Assembly: GCA_038735125.1 (NCBI GenBank)
Contig: JAVYNU010000004.1
Coordinates: forward strand, 62,001-126,000
DNA length: 64,000 nt
From: Ignisphaera sp.
Lineage (GTDB): Archaea; Thermoproteota; Thermoprotei_A; Sulfolobales; Ignisphaeraceae
Direction: 5' to 3'
A program made the translations under genes and the position numbers. Shown here one piece after another: positions 26,048 to 34,480 of the stretch; position 1 is the stretch's first letter, and the number at the start of each line of letters is the position of its first letter. Below the pieces are notes generated by a model. The model made no database searches. It had not been told where the DNA came from and saw nothing but the letters and a program-made list of their open reading frames with translations.

Positions 26048-26093
26048 TGATAGAGGGAAGAGCTGATGAGGTGATGACCTCACCCTTTGCTGA
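26044..26093 (+). ncRNA. C/D-box guide sRNA
   Basis: A complete dual-guide architecture: C box GTGATGA (26044-26050), 12-nt guide TAGAGGGAAGAG, D' box CTGA (26063-26066), 4-nt spacer, C' box GTGATGA (26071-26077), 12-nt guide CCTCACCCTTTG, D box CTGA (26090-26093). Both guides are exactly 12 nt and all four boxes match the archaeal consensus. Such RNAs direct fibrillarin to 2'-O-methylate the target base paired to the fifth guide nucleotide before D or D'. It overlaps the stops of two convergent genes. Targets were not searched. Confidence 0.85.
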
Positions 26094-27078
26094 TAGATCT
26101 TCTGAACCTCTTCTTTATGTCTAGGAGAACATCCCCTGTTATCTCAACACCTCTTTGGATTAGCCTATACACCTCTTCCTCGAGGTCAAGCTCTGTGAAT
26201 ATGCCAAGCTCGTTGAGTCTTTTTCTTGCGCATTCAATGCTTTTGCAATTTTCGATGTCCTTCACAACTGGATTCAGTGATGCTACAATAGTTGAGTCTA
26301 GAAAGAAGGTCAGTAGATTTACTGGCGATATGAAGACTTCTCTGCTACCCTTTCTAATGGAAGCATAGCCCCAAACACCTTTAGCAGCTAGCAGTGTCGC
26401 CCTGCTAGCCTCACTCTCAACAAACTCAAGTATCTTCTCAAGACTCTCAACATCTTCTCTAGTAACACCCCTAGCCCCTAGATATCCACCATGCTCTGTT
26501 ATGAGCGAAATCCTCTTCAAAACATAGTCTTGGGCTAGCTCCCCATCACCTCCAGGAGAATGAACAGCTACAACACCTTTTAGCTGGGCCACAGCCGCAA
26601 GCCCTGTGAAATCTGCTAGAGGACTCCACAAATCCTCTTCAAAACCTGTCGCAACAATATCTCCCCCAACATCAACAGCTACAACAGTTTCGCATCCAAA
26701 GTAATTTAACACTTCCTCCAAGCCTTTCCTAACACCGTGGACACCACTTATAAGATCAATAACAGCAATAGGTTCTCCAAGAACCTTAGAGACTCTAGCA
26801 GCCTGGAAAACAACCTCTCTACCACCTCTAAAAGCCTTGGAGTTACCATCAACAAACATAGAGAAATTGCCTATGGGTCTGCCTCTAGAGACCTCATCAA
26901 ATTTAATAGGACCTGGAATAGGATCAACAACAAACCTCTCCCAGACCACACTAGCAACAAAAGATCTTAAACCAAGTCTTCTAGCAGCCAGCGCAAGCAT
27001 AGACGCTGTCGCAACATCACCTCCACCACCAGCAGCAAAAAACAGTAGACACTTTTTACCGCCGAAAAATAGTTCCAA
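26080..27078 (-). CDS. DUF1152 family protein
   Basis: About 332 residues, matching the archaeal DUF1152 family. It has an N-terminal glycine-rich loop (FFAAGGGGDVATASMLALAA), then VVWERFVVDPIPGPIKFDEV, the middle motif AVIDLISGVHGV, and TVVAVDVGGDIVATG followed by SPGGDGELAQDY. Function is unknown; the loop suggests nucleotide or sugar-phosphate binding. TTG at 27078 follows GGTG by six bases; GTG at 27087 is part of that SD. Its stop codon lies inside the sRNA on the other strand. Confidence 0.85.
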   Translation of the reverse strand: MELFFGGKKCLLFFAAGGGGDVATASMLALAARRLGLRSFVASVVWERFVVDPIPGPIKFDEVSRGRPIGNFSMFVDGNSKAFRGGREVVFQAARVSKVLGEPIAVIDLISGVHGVRKGLEEVLNYFGCETVVAVDVGGDIVATGFEEDLWSPLADFTGLAAVAQLKGVVAVHSPGGDGELAQDYVLKRISLITEHGGYLGARGVTREDVESLEKILEFVESEASRATLLAAKGVWGYASIRKGSREVFISPVNLLTFFLDSTIVASLNPVVKDIENCKSIECARKRLNELGIFTELDLEEEVYRLIQRGVEITGDVLLDIKKRFRRSISKG

Positions 27079-27190
27079 CAAAATCACCAGTCAAATATGG
27101 AAACTATAAATAAATAATCTGATTAAGTACGGAAAATAAGCTAAGCACCTAATACAAAACATAGTGTCTCTTCGGCGATGATGTAACAGA

Positions 27191-27211
27191 TAAAAATATA
27201 AAATAAAAAAG
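27191..27211 (-). terminator. T-rich terminator after the secreted helical protein gene
   Basis: On the minus strand this reads CTTTTTTATTTTATATTTTTA, starting about 29 bp past the stop of the gene above. It also lies upstream of the DUF1152 gene and separates the two transcripts. Confidence 0.5.
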
Positions 27212-27239
27212 TTAGTTAATTTTTTATTTGTGTTGTTTG

Positions 27240-29003
27240 CTACTCGACTTCAGCACTAGTAGTTATTACTCCTATCGATGTTGTTATGACGATGTTTATA
27301 CTTTTCTCTGATATAGGTGGGACAATGGTTACATTAACTGTTATTGTTTTCTCAGCTCCTGGACCAATATCTACATTCACAGTTTTTGGCGACATTCTCG
27401 GCATCATAATACCTATGCTCAATATCTTGACTATGCTATTTCCATTGTTCTTAATCTTTAGGACAAGGTTATAGTTGTAGCCTTTGACGTGTTCTAACTT
27501 TGCCTCTTTGACCTCTATGGAGGTGGCTTGCACAGGTGTTGTAGTCTCTTTGGAGGTTCTGATGAGCATGTTGTACAAGGGCTCTAGCTGTGCTTTGATT
27601 GTTTGTAGTATTGAGTAGGCTTTGTTTGCAAGTATCAGCGCTGTTACTTTGTTGCCAATGCTATACTGTTTAACGGCTTCGTTGATGAGGTTCTCCGCTG
27701 TGTTGATGGAGTTTTCCACCCATTTCATGAAGTTGATATCCATGAATTTGCATTGCGGAGGTGGCGGATAGATCTGTATACACACAACAGTCTTTGACTT
27801 GTTTGCCACGTAGTTGTACATCTCCTTTACCTTGGATAACGATTCCTTGGCTTTTTCAATCGTTGTATTGTAAGCCTTTTCAACATCTCTTGCTGGTAGG
27901 TTCTTTGGCGTTTCATTTATAACCTCCCTAATGATATTGGCTTTTGCTTTTATCTCTGCTAGGTCAGGCATCCACCTAGCCAAGTCTTCTACACTGGCAT
28001 TGGCGATTCTCTGCTTTAGTTCCTCAATTCTCTGCAAGAGCTCGTCTATCTGTTTCATGACAGAAGTTGTATTGACCTCTATGGATATGTTCTTCAGGCT
28101 CTGCAACTCGTTTTCTAGTTCCTCCAGCTCCTCCAAAGCCTCCTCGGTCTTATTCTCAACGAGTTTTGAGATGACTTTGCTGATGTTCGCAGGTTTCTCA
28201 ATAGCTATCTGCTTAGAGATGTTGGCGACGATGTTTCTAGCTTCAACAATTTTGCTGATAGCTAATCTAAGTGCTTGCACAGCTGTCTCAGATATGTTGG
28301 CTTTCTCAAGCCTCTCAACAGTTTTGTTCAGAATGGCCACAGCTATGTCCAGATGCTGCAAGGATTCCTCCAAGTCCTTTGCCGTACCCCTAGACAGCTC
28401 CACAGACGCTATGTTTAGTGTTGCATTGGCGAATCTATGCATCTTTTCATACTCGAACTGCTTTCTAAGCTCCTCTAAACACTTGTTGAACTCTCTTATG
28501 TCTCTAGCCCTCGACATGTTGGCTAATACGCTCTCAACAGGTAGTGTAGCATTGTATCTCTTCTCAAGCTCTCTAGCCCTATTCTCAATAGCTGTTCTAA
28601 GCCCATTCAAGAACCTCTCCAGAGCAACTCCAACAGCATACGCCTTTCCACCTACCCTAACCTCCTTACTGACATCTGCAAGAGCCTTAGATGCATTGAC
28701 AACCCACTCTCTAAGCTCATCAACAGACAGCTGAGAGATGTTAACAGCTAGAAGCGCTGATATTTCTGACCTAAGCTCGGCAGATATGTTTAGAGACTGT
28801 GCCTTGCCAAGCATCTCCCTAAGTATAATCGCCTTCGCCAAAAGCACTTGATAGGCAATTTTAGTAGCAGTTGTAGTGGCATTTGTCTGACTAGCTTGCT
28901 GGGCAACTGCAAATGCCGGCAATGGTCCAAATTGCGGCATTATTGCTAGACCAACCATTGCTATGAAGAGTAGCCCCAACAGAGTTTTTACAGCATTTCT
29001 CAT
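27240..29003 (-). CDS. Secreted helical (coiled-coil) protein with C-terminal beta domain
   Basis: About 587 residues. N-terminal signal peptide (KTLLGLLFIAMVGLAIMPQF...AFA). The mature part is very rich in Ala, Glu, Lys, Leu and Asn, with long alpha-helical repeats and many N-x-S/T sites, from about residue 40 to 480. It ends with an immunoglobulin-like or CARDB-like beta domain (YNLVLKIKNNGNSIVKILS, GPGAEKTITVNVTIVPP). It resembles surface or stalk proteins of archaeal envelopes in style, but I know no family. No C-terminal membrane anchor is seen. ATG at 29003 is chosen: GAGGTG lies 7 nt upstream; an ATG at 29066 would put extra residues before the signal. Confidence 0.75.
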   Translation of the reverse strand: MRNAVKTLLGLLFIAMVGLAIMPQFGPLPAFAVAQQASQTNATTTATKIAYQVLLAKAIILREMLGKAQSLNISAELRSEISALLAVNISQLSVDELREWVVNASKALADVSKEVRVGGKAYAVGVALERFLNGLRTAIENRARELEKRYNATLPVESVLANMSRARDIREFNKCLEELRKQFEYEKMHRFANATLNIASVELSRGTAKDLEESLQHLDIAVAILNKTVERLEKANISETAVQALRLAISKIVEARNIVANISKQIAIEKPANISKVISKLVENKTEEALEELEELENELQSLKNISIEVNTTSVMKQIDELLQRIEELKQRIANASVEDLARWMPDLAEIKAKANIIREVINETPKNLPARDVEKAYNTTIEKAKESLSKVKEMYNYVANKSKTVVCIQIYPPPPQCKFMDINFMKWVENSINTAENLINEAVKQYSIGNKVTALILANKAYSILQTIKAQLEPLYNMLIRTSKETTTPVQATSIEVKEAKLEHVKGYNYNLVLKIKNNGNSIVKILSIGIMMPRMSPKTVNVDIGPGAEKTITVNVTIVPPISEKSINIVITTSIGVITTSAEVE

Positions 29004-29117
29004 TTTTTGCACCTCGATATAGGGATACTGAATTATAGGTTTAATAAGGTCTAACATGAAGCACATGTTTCATTTAGTATAAACAGCTAACAGGTTGCAT
29101 AAACAGTGAATAAAAGT

Positions 29118-29144
29118 ATGATAAGCTTAACACGTGCTTATCAT
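29118..29144. promoter_or_regulatory. Perfect 9-bp inverted repeat upstream of the purine operon
   Basis: ATGATAAGC and GCTTATCAT flank a 9-bp spacer. The repeat lies about 45 bp upstream of the purC TATA box and downstream of two ATAAACAG direct repeats spaced exactly 20 bp (29079 and 29099). Its position between the divergent secreted-protein gene and the purine operon suggests a regulator site. This is inferred from symmetry only. Confidence 0.45.
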
Positions 29145-29189
29145 TGCATAGTTTATGTATAAATATCTTGGGATATGTAAACGTGGGGT

Positions 29190-29197
29190 TTATATAG
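29190..29197 (+). promoter_or_regulatory. TATA box of the purine operon
   Basis: TTATATAG, centred about 26 bp before 29220. It would give a transcript starting at or just before the GTG at 29221 or a short leader to the ATG at 29236, and it argues against starts upstream of it. Confidence 0.55.
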
Positions 29198-29235
29198 AGT
29201 ATTACACAATTAAAGTAAATGTGGTTAAAGTGTCG

Positions 29236-29967
29236 ATGTTACAGCTTATCTACGAGGGTAAGAGCAAGCGCGTTTATGCTGTTGATGAAGACACCCTTGT
29301 GATGGAGTTTAAAGATGATGTTACGGCCGCTGATGGTCTTGTGAAGGCTATTGCCCTAGGCAAGGGTGTTCTAGCCGCTAGAATATCCATGTTTTTCTTC
29401 AAACTTCTTGAAGGCACTGGAATCAAAACCCATTTCATAGATTATGATGGTTCGAGAAGAATTAAGGTCAGAAGACTTGAGATGATACCTATAGAGGTTA
29501 TTGTCAGAAACTATGCGTATGGCTCTCTAATCAGGAGAATGCCTCTTTACAAACCTATGCAAAAACTTGAGCCACCTCTCATAGAGTTTCATTATAAAGA
29601 TGATGATCTCCACGACCCGCTTATCTTGGAGGAGGATGCTGTGCGGACAGGCATTTTAGACACTCGTGATATCGAAACTATAAAGAGTGTTAGCCTAAAG
29701 GTAAACGAGATTTTAACTAGATTCTTCGAGTCAAAAAATCTTAGATTCATCGATATAAAGCTCGAGTTTGGCAGGTCTAGATCTGGGGAAATAATTCTGG
29801 CTGACGAAATTTCTGGAGACACATTTAGAGTTGTTGACGAGAATAATAATCATCTTGACAAAGAGGTTTTTAGAAGGACTAGAGATGTTGGTCTTCTTCT
29901 AAAGGCCTATCTTCGTCTTGCCGAGGTTATTGGTGTAGGGATAGACAATGTCTACACATCTTATTGA
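29236..29967 (+). CDS. purC: SAICAR synthetase PurC
   Basis: Ligates CAIR with aspartate using ATP to make SAICAR in purine synthesis. Visible: LQLIYEGKSKRVYAVDEDTLVMEFKD split over the N-terminal beta sheet, VEVIVRNYAYGSLIRR, DDDLHDPLI and FGRSRSGEIILADEISGDTFR, all conserved in the family. Length 243 is normal. The open frame extends up to 29155, but the TATA box at 29190 shows that the start lies after about 29215; ATG at 29236 (or GTG at 29221) fits family length. It heads the pur operon and overlaps purS by 20 bp. Confidence 0.96.
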   Translation: MLQLIYEGKSKRVYAVDEDTLVMEFKDDVTAADGLVKAIALGKGVLAARISMFFFKLLEGTGIKTHFIDYDGSRRIKVRRLEMIPIEVIVRNYAYGSLIRRMPLYKPMQKLEPPLIEFHYKDDDLHDPLILEEDAVRTGILDTRDIETIKSVSLKVNEILTRFFESKNLRFIDIKLEFGRSRSGEIILADEISGDTFRVVDENNNHLDKEVFRRTRDVGLLLKAYLRLAEVIGVGIDNVYTSY

Positions 29968-30205
29968 GGTAATCATAACAAATAAGAAGGGGGTTAGGGA
30001 CCCAGAGGGAGAGACTATACACAAGCACTTGATACTGAGGAGAGGCTATTCAATGGTTTCAAGAGTTAGAACTGGGAAGTACCTATTGCTAGAAGTTAAT
30101 GCTAAGAATGCTGAAGAGGCTATGAAAATAGTCAAGGAACTCTGTGAAAAACTTAGAATATACAATCCAGTTGTACACGACATAGAGCTGAGGGTCCATG
30201 CCTAG
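29948..30205 (+). CDS. purS: FGAM synthase subunit PurS
   Basis: Small structural subunit (85 residues) that joins PurQ to the small form of PurL in phosphoribosylformylglycinamidine synthase. Typical VEVIITNKKGVRDPEG-like start and KGYSxVxxVRTGKYxxLEV-like core are present (RRGYSMVSRVRTGKYLLLEV). Its end overlaps purQ by 8 bp. Confidence 0.94.
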   Translation: MSTHLIEVIITNKKGVRDPEGETIHKHLILRRGYSMVSRVRTGKYLLLEVNAKNAEEAMKIVKELCEKLRIYNPVVHDIELRVHA

Positions 30206-30887
30206 GGTAGCCATACTGAAGTTTCCTGGAACAAACTGCGACGAAGATGTTCACCATGTTCTGAGAAATGTTATAGGCATTGAATCCTCTATTGTATGGT
30301 ACAAAGACTTTGTGCTCAAGGATTGGGACGCAGTTATAATACCCGGGGGCTTTAGCTATGGCGATTGGCTAAGAGCAGGCGCCATAGCAGCTAGAACAAA
30401 TGCTGTAGAAGAGCTTGGTAATGCCAGATCTAGTGGGGTGCCTGTGCTGGGCATTTGCAACGGTTTTCAAATTCTTGTGGAATCAGGTCTACTCCCAGGC
30501 GCTTTACTGCTAAACGAGACAAGCAAGTTTGTGTGTAGATGGGTTAGGACACGTGTTGAGAATCCTAAGGGGCCGTGGCTCAGCCTTGTCAGCGATGGTC
30601 AGACACTTGATATGCCTATTGCACATGCTGAGGGAAGGTACTACATAGATAACGAGTCATATAGTGTGTTGGTCAAGACATCTCCGATTATAAGGTATCT
30701 ACCAGGCTTTAATCTAAATGGGAGTCTCTACGACATTGCAGGAATAGCTACAGAAGACGGTATGATCCTTGGTCTAATGCCTCATCCCGAAAGAGCCTCA
30801 GAGGATTTTCTAGCGCCGAGGGGGTTCAAGGCAGGTGGGAGGATAATATTTGAGAGTATAGCACATTCTCTTAAGAGGGGGTGGTAA
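30198..30887 (+). CDS. purQ: FGAM synthase glutaminase subunit PurQ
   Basis: Class I glutamine amidotransferase that feeds ammonia to PurL. The catalytic triad is visible: Cys in VLGICNGFQIL (about residue 84) and His/Glu in LMPHPERAS (about 196-198). The N-terminal RVAILKFPGTNCDEDVHHVL is characteristic. 229 residues, normal size. Its stop shares bases with the purL start (TAATG). Confidence 0.96.
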   Translation: MPRVAILKFPGTNCDEDVHHVLRNVIGIESSIVWYKDFVLKDWDAVIIPGGFSYGDWLRAGAIAARTNAVEELGNARSSGVPVLGICNGFQILVESGLLPGALLLNETSKFVCRWVRTRVENPKGPWLSLVSDGQTLDMPIAHAEGRYYIDNESYSVLVKTSPIIRYLPGFNLNGSLYDIAGIATEDGMILGLMPHPERASEDFLAPRGFKAGGRIIFESIAHSLKRGW

Positions 30888-33085
30888 TGCCCCTAACAAA
30901 TGAGGAGATAGATGAGATTAGAAAAATTCTTGGGAGAGAGCCTACAGTAGAAGAACTGGCAATGTTTGAGGCTCAGTGGAGTGAGCACTGCTCATATAAA
31001 AGTAGCAGAATTCTTTTGAAGCTTCTTCCAACAGATGGAAAACATGTTCTTGTCGGCCCTGGAAAAGATGCGCCAGCTGTAAAGATTTTCCGAGACTACG
31101 CCATAGTCTTCAAAATTGAGAGCCATAACCATCCATCGGCTGTAGATCCGTACGATGGAGCGGCAACAGGGGTTGGAGGGATAGTAAGGGACATTCTATC
31201 CCTTGGTGCAAAACCTATAGCGCTTTTAGACATGCTCTACATGGGCGACCCCAGAGACCCTCACGCAAATTGGCTGATCAGAGGCATTGTCAAGGGTATT
31301 AGCGACTATGGAAATAGGATAGGAATTCCAACCGTAGCCGGCGACACATGGTTCGACAGCTCATTCAATACACAGCCTCTAGTCAATGTGGCATGCGTTG
31401 GCATAGCAAATATCGACGACCTTGTGCTAGGAGCTCCAAAGCCTGGAGACCTCATCATAATTGCTGGCAATGCTACTGGAAGAGATGGGATACTTGGCAG
31501 CAGCTTTGCTTCAAAGCCCCTCTCTGAGGATAGAGACAAGGATATCGGGGCTGTTCAAGTTGGTGATCCTCTCACAGAGAAGCTTCTCATAGACGCTCTA
31601 CAGTTTTTAGTTAGCAAAAAGCTTGTTAGGTACATTAAAGATCTTGGTGGAGGCGGATTAACAACAGCTATAAGCGAGACTGCTGCCGACCATGGTCTCG
31701 GAGCAGTTGTACACCTTGAGAAGCTTCATACAAGAGAGAAGCTGAGCCCCCTAGAGCTCCTCGTTTCCGAAAGCCAAGAGAGAATGCTGATAGTTGTCGA
31801 CCCATCCAATTCCAGAACCGTTGAAGAGATTATCAAAAGATTTGATCTGCAATACAGCATCATAGGGTATTTCACAGACGACGGGATTATAAGGGTCTAT
31901 TTCAATGGTAACAAGGTTGCTGAGGTACCTGCAAAAGAGCTTGCAAAACCCAGACCGATTAGAAGAGCTTCAACTCCTCCGCAAGATGCTTTAAAAGGAC
32001 TAAAACCAATTTTTGTCCCTCCCCCGGAGCCCAAATATGAAGAGGCTATTCTAAAGCTTCTTGCGTCCCCCAACATAGCCTCTAAAAGGTGGATATACCA
32101 GCAATACGACCATGAAGTCGGTATTAGAACTGTTGTAAAGCCTGGTTATGGGGATGCAGCTGTTTTGAGGTTGTTGGATGGTAGTAGAAGGGGTGTTGCT
32201 GTAAAAGGTGATGCAAACCCCAGATACACATCTCTAGATCCGTTCAACGGAGCAGCCAATTCTGTTGGAGAGTGCTTTAGAAACCTAGTTGCTGTCGGTT
32301 CTAAGCCGATTGCAATAGTTGATGAACTCAATGCTGGCAACCCTGAGAAGCCAGAGCAGTTCTGGTACTTCGAGATGATGTTGAAGGGCGTTGCATGGAT
32401 GGCTGAAGAGCTTAGGCTGCCCGTTGTTGGCGGCAAGGTAAGCTTCTATAACGAGGATCATATGGGGAGACAGGTAAAGCCGACAACAACTATAGTTGGA
32501 GTTGGTAGGGTAGACGACATATCCAAAGCAATGACCGTTGAATTCAAAGAACATGGATCAGCCATAGCCATTATAGGTGTTACATACCCTGAGTTAGGTG
32601 GGAGCGAATACCTCTATAGATTGTTTGGAATTGAAGAGGGTGAGATACCTAGACCAAGGCCTGTGTCCGAGATCAGGAATGCTAGGTTGATACAAAAAGC
32701 TATAAGACTTGGACTAGTCAACGCAGTTCACGATATTGGTGTAGGAGGGCTTATAGCATCCTTGGCTGAAATGGCTATCATGGGCCGACTTGGATTTAGC
32801 ATCGATGTTGCAAATATCTATGCTAGGGGTGTTCAGAGAATAGATGAGTTGCTTTTCTCAGAAACCCAAGCAAGATATGTTGTTGAGGTTAGAGGAGATA
32901 GAGTTGACGAATTCGCCAAATTGGCGAGGAGCATGAATGTTAGGTTCAGTATTATTGGCAGAGTTGTCGACTCCAATAGGATTACAATAACAAGCAATTC
33001 TAAGACTGTTGTAGAGATAGATTTGGATAGAGTTGCTGATGTGTACAACAATTCATTGGAAGTGGAGCTAGAGGGCGAAGCATAG
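30887..33085 (+). CDS. purL: FGAM synthase large subunit PurL
   Basis: ATP-dependent synthase converting FGAR to FGAM with PurQ and PurS; about 732 residues, the small archaeal/Gram-positive form. Landmarks: MFEAQWSEHCSYKSS, KIESHNHPSAVDPYDGAATG, GGGGLTTAISETAADHGLG, LVSESQERML, and the second half with GDANPRYTSLDPFNGAANSV and VNAVHDIGVGGLIASLAEMA. ATG at 30887 follows a strong GAGGGGG SD; GTG at 30881 lies within it. The next start is immediately after the stop. Confidence 0.97.
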   Translation: MPLTNEEIDEIRKILGREPTVEELAMFEAQWSEHCSYKSSRILLKLLPTDGKHVLVGPGKDAPAVKIFRDYAIVFKIESHNHPSAVDPYDGAATGVGGIVRDILSLGAKPIALLDMLYMGDPRDPHANWLIRGIVKGISDYGNRIGIPTVAGDTWFDSSFNTQPLVNVACVGIANIDDLVLGAPKPGDLIIIAGNATGRDGILGSSFASKPLSEDRDKDIGAVQVGDPLTEKLLIDALQFLVSKKLVRYIKDLGGGGLTTAISETAADHGLGAVVHLEKLHTREKLSPLELLVSESQERMLIVVDPSNSRTVEEIIKRFDLQYSIIGYFTDDGIIRVYFNGNKVAEVPAKELAKPRPIRRASTPPQDALKGLKPIFVPPPEPKYEEAILKLLASPNIASKRWIYQQYDHEVGIRTVVKPGYGDAAVLRLLDGSRRGVAVKGDANPRYTSLDPFNGAANSVGECFRNLVAVGSKPIAIVDELNAGNPEKPEQFWYFEMMLKGVAWMAEELRLPVVGGKVSFYNEDHMGRQVKPTTTIVGVGRVDDISKAMTVEFKEHGSAIAIIGVTYPELGGSEYLYRLFGIEEGEIPRPRPVSEIRNARLIQKAIRLGLVNAVHDIGVGGLIASLAEMAIMGRLGFSIDVANIYARGVQRIDELLFSETQARYVVEVRGDRVDEFAKLARSMNVRFSIIGRVVDSNRITITSNSKTVVEIDLDRVADVYNNSLEVELEGEA

Positions 33086-34474
33086 ATGTGCGGAATAGCT
33101 GGCTATATGGGTTCAGGCGATGTGATAACAACAATTCTATCCCTTCTCATAGAACTTCAGCATAGGGGGCAGGAGTCAGCCGGTATAGCTGTTGCTACAA
33201 GAGGTGGCGAAATACATAGGGTGGTGGGGAAAGGTCTTGTTGTAGAGGCTCTAAACAATGAGAAAATCTCACAGCTGAGAGGTGTCGACGAGATTGTTGG
33301 GGGTATAGGGCATGTAAGGTACTCCACATCTGGTGGATACCTAGACTCGCAGGCCCAGCCAATTCTAGTAGGCGATGAGAATTTTAAAATGGCTGTTGCT
33401 TTCAATGGTACAATAGCAAACTTTTTTAGCATGGCAAAGCTCCTCGGGATTGCGGATGCTGATGGAGATGCCAAAGTTTTGACAGCATTTCTATTTAGGC
33501 TGGCTAAGGAGTTTGGAAACGATGTTGTCGAGGCTTTGAAGGTTCTTCCACACTATGTTGTTGGGGGATACAGCATTGTCGTATTGACATCTGAGCCGAG
33601 GATTGTTGTTGCAAGAGATCCGCATGGGTTTAGACCCTTAGCGATATTGCATACAGGTAGCGATTTCTATGTAGCGTCGGAAACAGCTGCGCTAGATATT
33701 GTTACCGGGCATCTGTGGAGGTGGAGAGAGGTTTTGCCAGGCGAGATCATATCTTATGATGGTTCCTCACTCGAGTTCACCAAATCACCAATTTCGACCC
33801 CAATATCTCCATGTGTTTTTGAATATGTCTACTTCTCTAGACCGGATAGCGTATTTAATGGGGTTAGCGTCTATGTTGCTAGGGTTAGAATGGGTGAGGA
33901 GCTTGCGAAAGCTGCTCCGGCAATGGGCGACGTTGTTGTTCCTGTTCCTGATAGTGGTAGAGCTGCTGCAATAGGTTTTAGCAGAGCTTCTGGGTTGCCG
34001 CTTGAGGAGGGCATTGTTGTTAACAAATATGTTGGTAGAGGGTTTATAGCGCCTCCAAGGTCTAGAGAGATCATATCTAGGCTCAAATACGGTTTTATAA
34101 AGAGTGTTGTGAGTGGTAGGAGGGTTGTTCTCATCGATGATTCTATTGTTAGGGGCACCACCATGCGGAGTATAGTGAGGAGGCTTAGGGAGACTGGCGC
34201 TAGCGAAGTACATGTAAGGGTTGCCAGCCCCCCATTCAGATACCCGTGCTTCATGGGCATAGATGTGGCCTCTAGAGAACAGCTACTGGCTTGGAGGGCA
34301 ATGGGCTTAGACGAGATTGCAAGGGCTTTGAATGCTGATAGCGTTGGATACAACACTATAGAGGGGCTTAGAAAAGCTGTTGGAATACCTCTGATATGCC
34401 ATGCCTGCTTCACTGGGCTATACCCATTCAAAGGGCTTGATGCTGATGCCCTAGAAAAGATGTTTATTAGGTGA
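33086..34474 (+). CDS. purF: Amidophosphoribosyltransferase PurF
   Basis: First committed enzyme of purine synthesis: PRPP plus glutamine gives phosphoribosylamine. N-terminal Ntn glutaminase: Cys2 in MCGIAGYMG, HRGQESAGIAV, GHVRYSTSGG and FNGTIAN are intact. The PRTase half has the flexible loop NKYVGRGFI and PRPP loop VVLIDDSIVRGTTMRS. Four cysteines match the B. subtilis-type [4Fe-4S] cluster (CVFEYVYFSRPDS, YPCFMGID, CHAC). 462 residues. It is followed 6 bp later by a degenerate paralogue. Confidence 0.96.
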   Translation: MCGIAGYMGSGDVITTILSLLIELQHRGQESAGIAVATRGGEIHRVVGKGLVVEALNNEKISQLRGVDEIVGGIGHVRYSTSGGYLDSQAQPILVGDENFKMAVAFNGTIANFFSMAKLLGIADADGDAKVLTAFLFRLAKEFGNDVVEALKVLPHYVVGGYSIVVLTSEPRIVVARDPHGFRPLAILHTGSDFYVASETAALDIVTGHLWRWREVLPGEIISYDGSSLEFTKSPISTPISPCVFEYVYFSRPDSVFNGVSVYVARVRMGEELAKAAPAMGDVVVPVPDSGRAAAIGFSRASGLPLEEGIVVNKYVGRGFIAPPRSREIISRLKYGFIKSVVSGRRVVLIDDSIVRGTTMRSIVRRLRETGASEVHVRVASPPFRYPCFMGIDVASREQLLAWRAMGLDEIARALNADSVGYNTIEGLRKAVGIPLICHACFTGLYPFKGLDADALEKMFIR

Positions 34475-34480
34475 TGTGAT

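Noticed and set aside
27931-28734. 267-residue plus-strand frame
   Set aside because: It is the mirror of the helical Ala/Glu/Leu-rich secreted protein, whose composition keeps the opposite strand open; it has no motifs of its own.
32320-32350. TTGATGA and CTGA in purL as a guide RNA
   Set aside because: The first base of the C box is wrong, spacing is 17 nt and the second half is absent.
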